A program made the translations under genes and the position numbers. The notes under the pieces were generated by a model that was given only the letters and a program-made list of their open reading frames with translations, was not told where the DNA came from and did not search any database. Shown here one piece after another: positions 39,060 to 49,320 of a stretch of DNA of 64,000 bases (the first letter of the stretch is position 1; each line of letters opens with the position of its first letter). The DNA lies in contig CP034996.1 in assembly GCA_004026145.2 (NCBI GenBank), positions 14,499,641-14,563,640 of the forward strand. The letters are read 5' to 3'. The DNA is from Takifugu bimaculatus. Lineage: Eukaryota; Chordata; Actinopteri; Tetraodontiformes; Tetraodontidae.

Positions 39060-41518
39060 TTAGGTAGTGGCTGGAACATCAGCTGGAGCAGGGCCGGAGG
39101 AATCCTCCTCCACCTGGTTTTTCAGCAGCAGGAACTTCAGCACAGGGTCAGTGTACTCCTTGATGGTCTCTTTCACTCCTTTCTCCAGTAGATAGCCTTC
39201 TGTTTCTATCTCTGTGTTCTCATTCCCTGCCACTGCTTCCATGGAGGTCTGCAGGAAGCGAAGGCTTACCAGCACGGAACCCTGTCAAAGAGGTGTAACG
39301 GGAGAATACTTCAATTAAAAGGCATCGCCAAAGGACAACATGGAAGTAAATAAAGTACACTTCTAAAACAGCGAATTAAGAGCTTCTTATAGTGAAAAGA
39401 ATTCCCAAATTGCTTTAGGAATACCTGTAAAAGGAAAACTGACAGCACTCCTCCCCCAATGGTGTTCATCAGGCCCATGTAGTAGTTGAGCAGGGCTTCT
39501 CTGCAACCTCGCAGGTAAATGTTGAGCTCCTCAGTTTGGTATTCATAGTTGTAGTGAGCCGAGTTGTTGGTGATTTGATACTGGATGCACGGCCGTGGGG
39601 AGCTGGGGTTGCAGCAGCTGAACGGCACGCCATCAACCAGGTAGCGGCCATCGACGTTGCTCTTTACACGGCTACAGGAAAGAGGAAAATTTGTGTTTCG
39701 AGTTTATTAGCAAGCAACAGATGTGTACGTAATATCATCTCAGATAAAACAGCATTGGGTCGGTGCAATTTACTGTTATCGTGTTACCTTCAAAGTAAAA
39801 GCATGAAGCATGAAAATGTTTGCCTTGAATCGAATGATGGTGATTCAGTTAAAAAAAAAAACAACTATGTGTACAGGTTTGTCAATACCATCCATGCGCT
39901 AACTTTAGTCATATTCAATCACGTTTCACCTCCACAATCATGATCTTACTCTTTCACTTCCTTGGAGCTGAAGTCGAGGTAACGATTGCTGATCCACTGC
40001 ACCTCAAACCAGTCCTTGAAGTCGCTGTTTCCGCAGCACTGAAACTCCATCTGCAGGCCGATCTATGTTCTGTTTCTGGAAGCAGCGGCCCGGGGTGTCT
40101 GTGTCCTTGTAGAAGCGAAGGCCGTTCCTCAGGCCCACCTTCAGAGAAGACTCCAGGCTGCCCTTCATCACATAGCTCATAATGACAGCCAGCAGCATGA
40201 GGACAGTGAAGAAGGAGGAGATGGCAAAATATGGCTTCAAGAAGGTTTTCCAACGAGGAAATCGGCCCTGCATCCAGGGCATCCTGACAGATCTTTGACG
40301 CAAAGTAGTTGATGCCCAAAGAGGCCACACCGACAATCATGAGAGTGTTGGGAACAATGTGTATGTCAGAGTTATCCATCACCTACAAGGAAGCAACATG
40401 ATAATCTCAGAAAACATCTTTTAACTACACAGATTTTATTTCACTGTTGGAGCCAACAATTAGAATCACGACAGTGATGTAGGCTAAAAGATTCAAAATA
40501 TTCAGCTTTCATATACACACGCTTATATTAAAGCATGTGTAGCTGTGACTTGCATTATGATCCCTTTCCTCATAGTTTAGCAGTGCAGGTTTAATGCAGA
40601 CAACTGCCCCTAAACCACCAACAACTACAGCTGCACTTTCTGAGACGAGAGCAGGCGGCCTCGGCCCTCTCCCAGCAGGATCCAAAATCATTCATCAGCA
40701 TCGCACAATCGGGACGAACCCATCTTTTATTCATCAGCCCTTATGTCGTCCACAGCAATTATGCAAAGGATAATTTTAGAGTTTTTTAGAAGCACTAAAC
40801 ATTTCCTAAAAATCTAGCTTACACCAACTATTTGTGTCCTTTATGTGCCCCTTTTTGCCCTCCATTCATGAAAGATGAACAGAACAGAGCTCTGAGGGTT
40901 TCTTTTATTTGTATTGTATTAATATTATTACGTGATGCAATTTCCCTGTTTTCATGAAACACATTCAAAAGAAAGTGTAAATCTAAAACAGTGGGTTTGC
41001 TCTTGAACCAGTGCAGCGATTAAAGCCTTATGAAGCAGCGATTAGACGGACTAAGACCGTCAGAGCCTCGTTTATGAAATGATGATTCAGGAGGCAAAGT
41101 GGGTCACAGGTCTGTCTGTCTTGCTTCCAGGATTTATTACTGAGCGTATCAGCTCTCAATGATGCTCCCAAAAAAGTTTGCAGATAAATATAAAGCACAC
41201 TAAACACTAGTATAAGTAAAAATTAGATTTACGCCTCATTGTATCCATTTGTAATCAGATGTTTTAATATATATTTTATTTACTGTGATCGTGTTCAAAG
41301 ACAAGAGTCAATCTGCGTAGTAGTAATAATAATAATAATAACAGCAACAACAACAACTTGGACGGTACCTCTGCCCTCCTGCGGAGCTCTGTCTTCAGGA
41401 TGCATCCCAGACTAAAGGTTAGTGCTCCGGCCACTGTTGCACCCCAGGAGAGCAGCCACAGTCCCTGAGCCAGCTTCACCCTTTTCTGAAAGGGGAACTT
41501 CATCTTCATCACCACCAT
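39060..41518 (-). CDS. prph2l: peripherin-2/ROM1 family photoreceptor tetraspanin (RDS-like)
   Basis: Tetraspanin of photoreceptor outer-segment disc rims, forming disulfide-linked oligomers that bend the membrane. Exons: 41369-41518, 39950-40382, 39425-39671, 39060-39281. Seen: QKRVKLAQGLWLLSWG (TM1), PNTLMIVGVASLGINYFASK (TM2), TM3, the large D2 loop with FYKDTDTPGRCF, QMEFQCCGNSDFKDWFEVQW, NRYLDFSSKEVKDR, VDGVPFSCCNPSSPRPC and QITNNSAHYNYEYQTEEL, TM4, and the tail ending VPATT. The later two introns match those of human PRPH2 (codons ~194 and 276); the intron after codon 50 is extra. Exon 39950-40382 carries two single-base surpluses (near 40264 and 40057); removing both gives 349 aa, close to PRPH2. 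Residues resemble PRPH2 more than ROM1, although human ROM1 is the one on chromosome 11q. The exact orthologue (prph2-like, rom1 or prph2) is undecided. Confidence 0.88.
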
Positions 41519-42660
41519 GGCTGCAGCGAGGTAACCAGAGCCTTACCGGGGGAATAGGGGAAGGAGAGGGACGAGGCGACGAGGGATGATGCTGTGCTTT
41601 ATCTGCAAGTAGAAGGTGACAAAACGCAAATGTGACTTTGAAAAATAAACCAAGCTGCCACGCTTGTTGTTGTGTATTCTTTTCTTTTTTTTCCAAAAAT
41701 TAACATAGGTCATAAAAGTCCATTGCTAACAAACATATTTGATGTTGGAGTACTTCAAGATATAAACTTCAGAGTGCAAAATCATGTGTTTGCATGCGTG
41801 TGCGTGCTGCTCAGATTTTACCTTTGTGCCTCTTCAGAAAGTGCAAGGAAAAAAGTCCAGTTATATCCTCTGACCAGTATGTAACATCCAGTGTGCCACA
41901 CACTGGATATGGCACACTGGATTTGGCAAACCTGGATGCTGCTGTAGGAGCGTCTTACCACTAATGCCTACCTATCCTCTTACTGGTTTGTGAAATCCAG
42001 GCCATTGTCTGCTCAGCACCCATCGCTCAATGGAGACTCACAAATAACTGAACAAATTAAACCTGACAGGAGGATGATGCTGTTATGGAGCATAAACTGA
42101 GTGACACAAGCTCAAAAGAAAACATCAGCAGGATGCATGAAAGCAATAAATAGTATGTCTGTTTATTTTTCATTTAGCTGACAAGTCTGAGAACAGATCT
42201 ATGATTGAATATCGGCTCTGCTCATCCAGGTCAGCTCAGGTTCACAGCAGAGATGGAGCTCATGTCACCAGAGTAAGAACCCAAACCGCTTCAATAGTTA
42301 ACCGAGTTTCAGACACACAGCATACAGGATTTCTTTGTCACCCCATTTGATCTTCCAGAACTTCTCCTGTGTGACACATATTGACTGGGAAAAGACAACG
42401 ATAATACTGTGAAATTGTAGTTTGTTGCTATTTATTAGATTAGAGCAGGGATACAATTTGCTAAGTTCAACATTGTAACAAGAGAAGAATGATGTTTACC
42501 TATCATAAGACACTACACCATTTAAAAGGCAATTCAAGGCTACAGCTCTATTAAATGTTATTAATAATACAGTATTAATAAGCTGAGACTGCTGTTAAAG
42601 AACAAATACAGGCAGAAAACCTTTCAATAACTACAACATATAATGACTGCTACCCAAGAA
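41519..42660. other. upstream of the peripherin-like gene; non-coding
   Basis: Holds the probable promoter of the peripherin-like gene just above 41518 and an imperfect (AAT)n/(AAC)n tract inside intron 1 next to it (41322-41356). A perfect 13-bp inverted repeat lies at 41886-41898 / 41910-41922. No coding potential recognised. Confidence 0.5.
41886..41922. repeat. 13-bp perfect inverted repeat (hairpin)
   Basis: ATCCAGTGTGCCA at 41886-41898 pairs with TGGCACACTGGAT at 41910-41922 across an 11-nt spacer. Confidence 0.9.
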
Positions 42661-43177
42661 TTTTCTTTATTTCCATGCACGAAACCAAAAAAGAGTAAAA
42701 GTAAAAGGCAGGAAAAGTCTATCTGTATATAACAGATATACGGACATTAAATGAGAGCAGGAAAAGGTAGAAACTACAGAAAAGCCTGTTTAAATACATA
42801 TACTGTACTTACAAATAAAAGTTTAGGTAACTAAATGGAAATCAATACAACATAATTATATTAGTTACGATATACATGGGGTTTGTTTTTCTTTAAATTG
42901 AGAGACTAAGGAAAGCGCCAAATTCAGTTTGGAAAGGGAAAATGTTAACTAAACAAGCTGCCAGTCTAGTACTAGTGAGGTGAACTCATCTCAGACTGGA
43001 TGATCAGGCCAGGGGCAGAACCAATGAAACAGTTGGGATCGTTTCAGTTCTATATCAATACTCTGGGGTCTTTTTACAGTTGTGTTCGGTCGTCTTTCAG
43101 CCCTTCCTCTGGTATTCCTCCTGTCCAGCCGTGGACCTCGGTCCCCACACTGACTGGTTCCTGCTTTGTTCTGGGGC
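42661..43177 (-). other. 3' UTR of the His-rich gene
   Basis: Sequence after the TGA at 43178-43180 is non-coding; a minus-strand AATAAA at about 42671-42666 is the likely poly(A) signal, giving a ~510-nt 3' UTR. Confidence 0.45.
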
Positions 43178-46100
43178 TCATGTATGAAGTGGCTGAGCAT
43201 CCTCTCCGCTGACTGCAGACTCGCCATGCTGCCGCTTCCTGCTGTCCGACATTCTGCCATCCGTCGGCAGCCCGACGGTGTTCATTTCACCGCTTCCCCT
43301 CCAGTGATGTATGATGTCACTGTCTAAGTCCTCGTCGGATTTGTCCCCTCGGTGATGGAGGTCGATCATGGCCTCGGCGTCTCTCAGCTCCTTTTGCGTG
43401 TGATGGCGCGCCAGAGGCAGGTCCTCCAAGCTCGCTGAGCGGATGAGTATGGTGGAGCTGAGGTTCGAACTGGTGGTGATCCTGTAGGTGGCCTCTCCTG
43501 TCAGGTCATCGGAGAGGCTCTCATTGTGGATGGTGAACTGGAGATGGGGTATCTGGTGTGGGCGCGGGGAATGCGGTCGTATGAATTCATCGCCTCCTGA
43601 CTCGCTGTCTTTGTCCAGGTCTCCTTCCCTGAATCTCCACGGTTGCCGGTTTGACCCTGACAGTATAAAGCGAGGGGTCTCCTCTCCCATCTCTGACCAG
43701 TCAGATTCCTCTTCCTCTGGAACTGAACCCAGCGATTGCTCCTGCTGGCTGATGTTGGCCTTTCCGTAGTCGTCACCGTCCATGAACTGAGCCGGAGGGG
43801 GAGTCATGGGGAGAACCATTCGGTTAATGCCATCATCTGACTGAAAATTGTCATCAGTGTTGTGCAGCAGTGATGTGACCTAGAGTAAGTAGAGTGTACA
43901 AACTGATCAGATTAATGACTAAGTTGGGTAGAATCATAAAACTGGATCTATTTTATGTGTATCTGTGCATCTGTTCATGTCACTGCGACTAACAGAAAAA
44001 TAAAACAAAGGACTTCAGACATCTTTCAACCATCGCTCTGTATCAATTTAAAGAGGTAAGTAGAGATCTCACATCAAATGCTTCCACTGTGGCTGGAAAA
44101 CTTTGCATCAGCGAGCTTTCCCGTTAGCGCCGAGATACGCCGATTGAGCCGCTCGCGTTCTCCCTCCATTCTCTGAGTCTGGCAAATAGATCACATGACA
44201 TTACCAGAGCTCTGGAGTTCCACATCAAATGCAGCCAAGTTTCCGATCTTACCACTGAATGAAGCTTCTGCTCGAGGAGGTGGTTGTTCTGTTGGGTGGT
44301 GGAGCAGTTGTCGTGCAGCCTGAAGAACAGACACCAGGGTGGTGTACTGACTGTTACTGTATACGAACCCCCACTAAAGTCAAAACTCTGCTGTATTCAG
44401 ATGCCATCAGCCTTTTAAACATACCTCTTGAATCGTTCTGCCAGGTTGCTGAGCTCCAAACGCGTCCTCTGAAGCTCTGCCTCCAGAAGCTTTTGGCTGC
44501 TGACAAACTCCTCTCCCAAACACTCCATCCTCACCTGCTGTCTTCATCAGACTCTGATGCAGACCAACATTCTGCTCCTGCAGCGTCCTGTCACAGGTAT
44601 AAAACAGCGCTTGGTTTCACCTGCAGGTCAGGGTTCACTATGGAATCCTCATGGGATTGTAAAAAGTAAAGATTCTTTCAATCATGACTACTGTCATTTG
44701 GATTTCGGGTTTTTAAAAAAAACTAGAAGAAAATAAAGGATTCAAGCATTCTTTTTCAGTCATCCAGAGCTAAATTTGGTACCCAGGTCCCAGTTAAACC
44801 CCAACAAAGAAGAAATTAAATTATATAAAATATTAAAATTACTAAACTAGACATAGATTACACAATATAGAAGGGCTATACTAACCTAAATTTTTAAAAT
44901 TAATTATAGAATTTTAAAAATGTATGTACTCAATATTTACTAAAATTGGACACTTACAATGTTGTGCCCCGCTCTTCTGTGTTTTCCTGTATCAAAACAA
45001 ACAATATTTTAAAGGGTGAATTGAATATTATGCGTACATGAACACTAATGTAAACACTGACAAGAGGTGATCATTTGGCTAACACTAAAAAATATCAATT
45101 TGGGACTGTCAATTGGATTACCACGAGTGCCAGACAACTAATCAATTGTTCAGTAATAACTAATCTAATATACCGCAGGCAGTGACATGAACTCTGCTGC
45201 ACAAATCAATATGCAAGAAAATGAGTGGAACATCATTACGCAACCAGTTCATCATGCATGCGTAACAGGGACGAGTATCGACTTTCCAATAATCACTTTA
45301 AAGACAAACTGTAATAAGGTGTTCCATAAATGAGTTTGGAGTCAATTCCAAGAGAACTGTCATACCTTATGTAATGATGAGCCACTAAAGCTTGTTCGTT
45401 CCTCCTCCAGTCTCGGGGGGCTGCTTGTATTCCTGGACGAATCTAACTTCCTAGGTGAATGCTGACTGTCGGCAGGGAGCCCTGCAAGGTCATCAGCCTT
45501 GTTCCTGGAGACAAGCTGAGGGGCCACAGAGTCAAGGTGGCCCTTATTATGACTGTTGTCATCTTCAGGTTGATACTGATGACTGTGGTCCTGACCATGG
45601 CCTTCAATTTGGTTGTCATGGTGATGCGGAAGTCGAGAGTTGTGGTGGTCATCATGGTGATGCTGATGGACTGTACTTTGGTGGGCGTCATGGTAATGCT
45701 GATGGCTTATACAGGGGTGGTTGTCATGGTGATGCTGGTGGCTTGATGTTTGGCAGTCTTCATGGTGACGCTGATGGCCTGTACATTGGTGTTCTTCATG
45801 GTGTTGTTGATGGCCTGTACTCTGGGGGTCACCATGGTGATGCTGATGGCCTGAAGTGTGGTGGTCTTCATGGTGTTGTTGATGGCCTGTACTCTGGTGG
45901 TTGTCATGGTGATGCTGATGGCCTGAAGTGTGGTGGTCTTCATGGAGATGTTGATGGCCTGTACTCTGGCGGTCGTCATGGTGATGCCGAGGGCCTGAGT
46001 TGTGGCGGTCTTCATGGTGATGTTGATGGCCTGTACTCTGGTGGTCGTCATGGTGATGATGATGGCCTGAAGTGTGGCGGTCTTCATGGTGATGTTGATG

Positions 46101-48984
46101 GTCTGTACTCTGATGGTCGTCATGGTGATGCTGATGGACTGAGCTGTGGTGTTCTTCATGGTGGTGATGATGGCCTGAAGGGTGGCGGTCTTCATGGTGA
46201 TGTTGATGGACTGTATTTTGGTGGTCGTCATGGTGATGCTGATGGCCTGCGATGAAGCGTTCTTTATGGTGATGCTGATGGTCTGTACTCTGATGGTCTT
46301 CATGGTGATGCTGATGGCCGAATTTGTGTTGATCTCCATGTTGATACTGACAGTCTGAACTGTGGTTCTCTTCATGGTGACGGTGATGGTCTGAACTATG
46401 GTCATCTTCATGGTGATGATCGCTTGGACTCTGTTGGTCCCTACGATGAGAATGATGATGACCAGAAGTTTCATGGTGGTGCCGGTTGCCAATACTGTGG
46501 TGGTCTTCATGGTGCCCTGAAATATTGTCTTCACGGTGACGATGGTGAACTTGAGCGTGTCGGTCTCCATAGTTCCGATGATGATGATGACTTTGAACTG
46601 AGCTTTGATCATCCTCATAATAATGCAGGTGGCCCCGGCCATGGTCTTCATGGTGATGATGATTGCCTGGACTGTGGTGGTCTTTGTGGTGCCATGAGCT
46701 ATGGTGGTCTTCATGATGGCCTAGATTGTTGTGGTCTTTATTCTGATGACAATGACCTTGACTATGTTGGTCATCATGTTGATCATGTTGGTCTTCATGA
46801 TGACCATGATGGCCTGGATTGTGATGGTCTTCTTGGTGGTGATGATGATGACCTTGTCTGTGGTGGTCTTCATGATGTCCATGATGGTGGTCTTTATGAT
46901 GATGATGCTGCCCTGGTCCTTGGTGGTCTTTATGATGACCATGATGACCTGGACTGTGGTGGTCTTCATGATGCCCACAATGGTCCGAACGGTGATGGGC
47001 TTTATGTTTAACATGATGATGATGACCTGAACTGTATTGGTCTCCATGGTGATGGTAGCGATTTAAACAATGATGTTCTTCATGATGACCACAATGACCT
47101 GGAATGTTATGGTCCCTATGATGGTGACCATGACCTGGACTGTGGTGGTCTGCCATGATAATGGCGATGCTCTGGACTGTGGTGGCCTTCTGTGCAGTAG
47201 TGATGATGATGGTCTCTGTGGTAAGGATCGTGAAGATGAGTTGCATGGGGATGATCTCTGTAGTGACAGTTCGGACTGTGGTGTCTACTCCTAGTGCGAT
47301 GGCCAGTGTTATGGTGATCCCTGTGGTGGTGATGATGATGACCAAAAGTGTGATGATCATCATCCTGGTGGTGATAGTGGTGTTCAACAGAGGGTGAATG
47401 AGAACGGTGATGAAGACTTTGAGACCACGAGTGGCGTCTCTTCATGCTGCCTTCCTCAGCAGAGCCTCTGTCCTGGTGATGGAAAGAGTCTGCAGTTCGA
47501 TGGCCATGGTGGAAGGATTGGGAATGGGACTGGTTGGGTGGAGTGGGAGCACCTGCTGGACTGCTTTCTAGCGTGGGAATATTTGCTGGAGCCGCTTGAG
47601 TCTGCGCAAGCTGGAAGAGCTTTCTGCTGTCTGGTCTTCTCCGTTCTCCCGGTTGATCTGGTAGATCCCACAGAGGCCCTTTGAGCATCGGTAACCCCGA
47701 GAGTAGTGAGCCTCATGGGGCTGAGCACCTGTCGGGTAATCTCATTAAGAAAGGCTGAGAACTTCTTTTTCTCCTTCATTACATTTGTCACAGCTTCACC
47801 CTTCTTCTTCTCTTCTCCACTTTCATCTTCATCAGTTGGCCAGTCTCTCTCCTTCGGTCTGGACAGAGCCTCCATGGATTTAGCTTTGCGGAAGCTGCCA
47901 TTTTTTCCAGAACCTCTTGCTATCTTTTTTGTGTTTTTCAGAGTACCTTGAGGAGAACCACCATGAGACTTAGCTTTCCTCTGGTCCTCCTTGTCCGGGA
48001 GCCTGTTTGGACAACTATTTTGATCTATTAGGGGAGCTGTGTCATCCCCCTCTTCAGAGTATTTGTGTTTCCTGGAGATGTCCGTGCAGGACCGTGAGTG
48101 CCTTGACTTCTTTACTGAATACGGATCTACATAGTTGCTGCTGGTGTCAGATGACAGGCTAGAAGAAGAGGAGGAAGAGGAGGAGGAGAAAGAGGAAGCA
48201 GGAGGAGGACACTGAGGAAGAGGATGAGGAGGAACCAGTGGAGGAACTGGATAAAGTCTCTGCACGTGAAGCGTGCCGGTGGTTTTGCCTTTGCTGGTAA
48301 TGATGAGAGTGTTCGCGATGATGAACGTCCTCACACTTCTGCTGATGAATGGGACGATCGCTGAAAATGCTGTCATCTGCTGTGGAGTTTGTGCTATTTA
48401 AACAGAAAACATGCCAGATATAACGGTCCTTTTTATTTGATTTATCACTTTTTTGAAAATTCATTCCTAATGCACAAATGTCCTGGGTCAAAAGCCATTG
48501 ATCCCTCATCAACTGATAAAAATGAGATCTCTGGTTCTTGTGTGTTTCTCACTATTATAACTTTAAACGTGAATGAAGTGATATTGACGATATTCTGTTA
48601 TTGAGAGTATGTCCTAGGGTCAGGGTTAGCCAGCTGATTAACAGAAACAGAAAGAAATAGACATTTTGGCGTGTGTAATGCGGTGGTATTTTCAGCCCCT
48701 GGGGAAACTTTCCATGTAGGTTTAACACTATTTAAAGTTCCCATTTTAAGCAGGAAGACAGTTAAGTGTCACATGAAAACTGAGCCCAAGTATAAACATA
48801 CAATAAAAAACAAACTCCAAGCATGTAAACGTACTCGTGACTTTCGCTGCCGTCTGAATTGTACCGTATCCGTTGGTCACGGTGCCGATGGTGGCCTGGA
48901 TTTTGGTGATGCTGCTTCATTTGTTGCAGGTCTTGGGTCAGCGATCCTCCCGTGGCTGTGTTCCTTCAGCTGCTGGTCACACAT
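43178..48984 (-). CDS. unnamed histidine-rich repeat / coiled-coil protein (TJAP1/BEGAIN-like coil)
   Basis: Not recognised by name. Exons inferred: up to 48835 from an ATG at 48984 (MCDQQLKEHSHG), then 45366-48393 (one ~3-kb exon), 44958-44976, 44425-44587, 44253-44319, 44073-44178 and 43178-43879. Order of features: a His/Gln-rich start, a poly-Ser tract (~48160-48220), a basic segment with FLNEITRQVLSPMRLTTLGV, ~1.8 kb of 12-residue His-rich repeats, an acidic/polar linker, a coiled coil (LEAELQRTRLELSNLAERFK, NNHLLEQKLHSVTQRM, RLNRRISALTGKLADAK), then TPPPAQFMDGDDY and a polar tail ending AQPLHT. The coil has the spacing of TJAP1 and BEGAIN coils as I remember them. Six single-base surpluses break the frame (near 48947, 48200, 47680, 47152, 44535, 44098), and the 45366-to-44976 junction is also out of phase. 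Probably assembly errors; a pseudogene is the alternative. Confidence 0.6.
45600..47395 (-). repeat. coding minisatellite: 36-bp unit, 12-residue His-rich repeat
   Basis: From about 47395 to 45600 the minus strand encodes His-rich sequence. The 3'-most ~800 bp (45,640-46,440) is a regular 36-bp tandem array with consensus HHHEDHQSTGHQ, about twenty copies, each with four to six His in HHH / HEDH / GHQH settings. Upstream copies are more degenerate (HHEDHHSPGHHGH). Differences between copies are mostly conservative (E/D, S/T, Q/H), suggesting selection on the protein. The opposite strand and the other frame are also open only because of the repeat. Confidence 0.9.
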
Positions 48985-49264
48985 TTGCTGCTTTTTGACT
49001 CCTCTGGAGGTCTGGACAAGCTTCCCGGCAAGTGTTGCTGCAGACTGGGAGTCGCCCACAGAGAACTGGTAACGAGGGAACACAAAAAGTTCTTAAAATA
49101 CCATTGTGAACTGCACAAGTAAGATCACTGTTACAAATGCTGCTATAAATAACACATAAAAAGTTTACATTTCAAGCTCGGCACTCACCAACAGCAATGC
49201 CCATTTAACCAGTTGCGCTGGATTGCGGCATCTGTGATTCACCTTCTGACTGGACTGTGAAGCA

Positions 49265-49320
49265 GATGCTGAAACTCACCAACACATCAATATATACTGC
49301 TGTCCCACCCAATCACAGAG
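49265..49320 (-). promoter_or_regulatory. TATA-box promoter of the His-rich gene
   Basis: On the minus strand a CCAAT-type motif (GATTGGGTGG, about 49316-49307) is followed by GTATATATTG (about 49298-49289). A transcript starting ~30 nt downstream would carry a short leader exon ending at a CTGTTG|gtgagt donor (49189), then continue at the acceptor before 49065. This fits a 5' UTR split by one intron before the ATG at 48984. Confidence 0.5.

Noticed and set aside
45455..47047. Plus-strand and alternative-frame ORFs across the His-rich array (Gly/Asp-rich, Met/Val-rich, Thr/Ile-rich)
   Set aside because: Shadows of the 36-bp coding repeat; only the His-rich minus frame links to conserved segments on both sides.
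43178..48984. Calling the His-rich gene a pseudogene because of its frameshifts
   Set aside because: Two neighbouring genes with clear conserved function carry the same kind of +1 lesion, and splice sites and sequence between lesions are intact; sequence error is more likely.
49189..49268. Upstream exon read as NPAQLVKWALLL joined to FSVGDSQSAATL in the His-rich gene
   Set aside because: It joins in phase, but there is no Met in that frame and a TATA box lies just upstream, so it is more likely 5' UTR; the ATG at 48984 is preferred.
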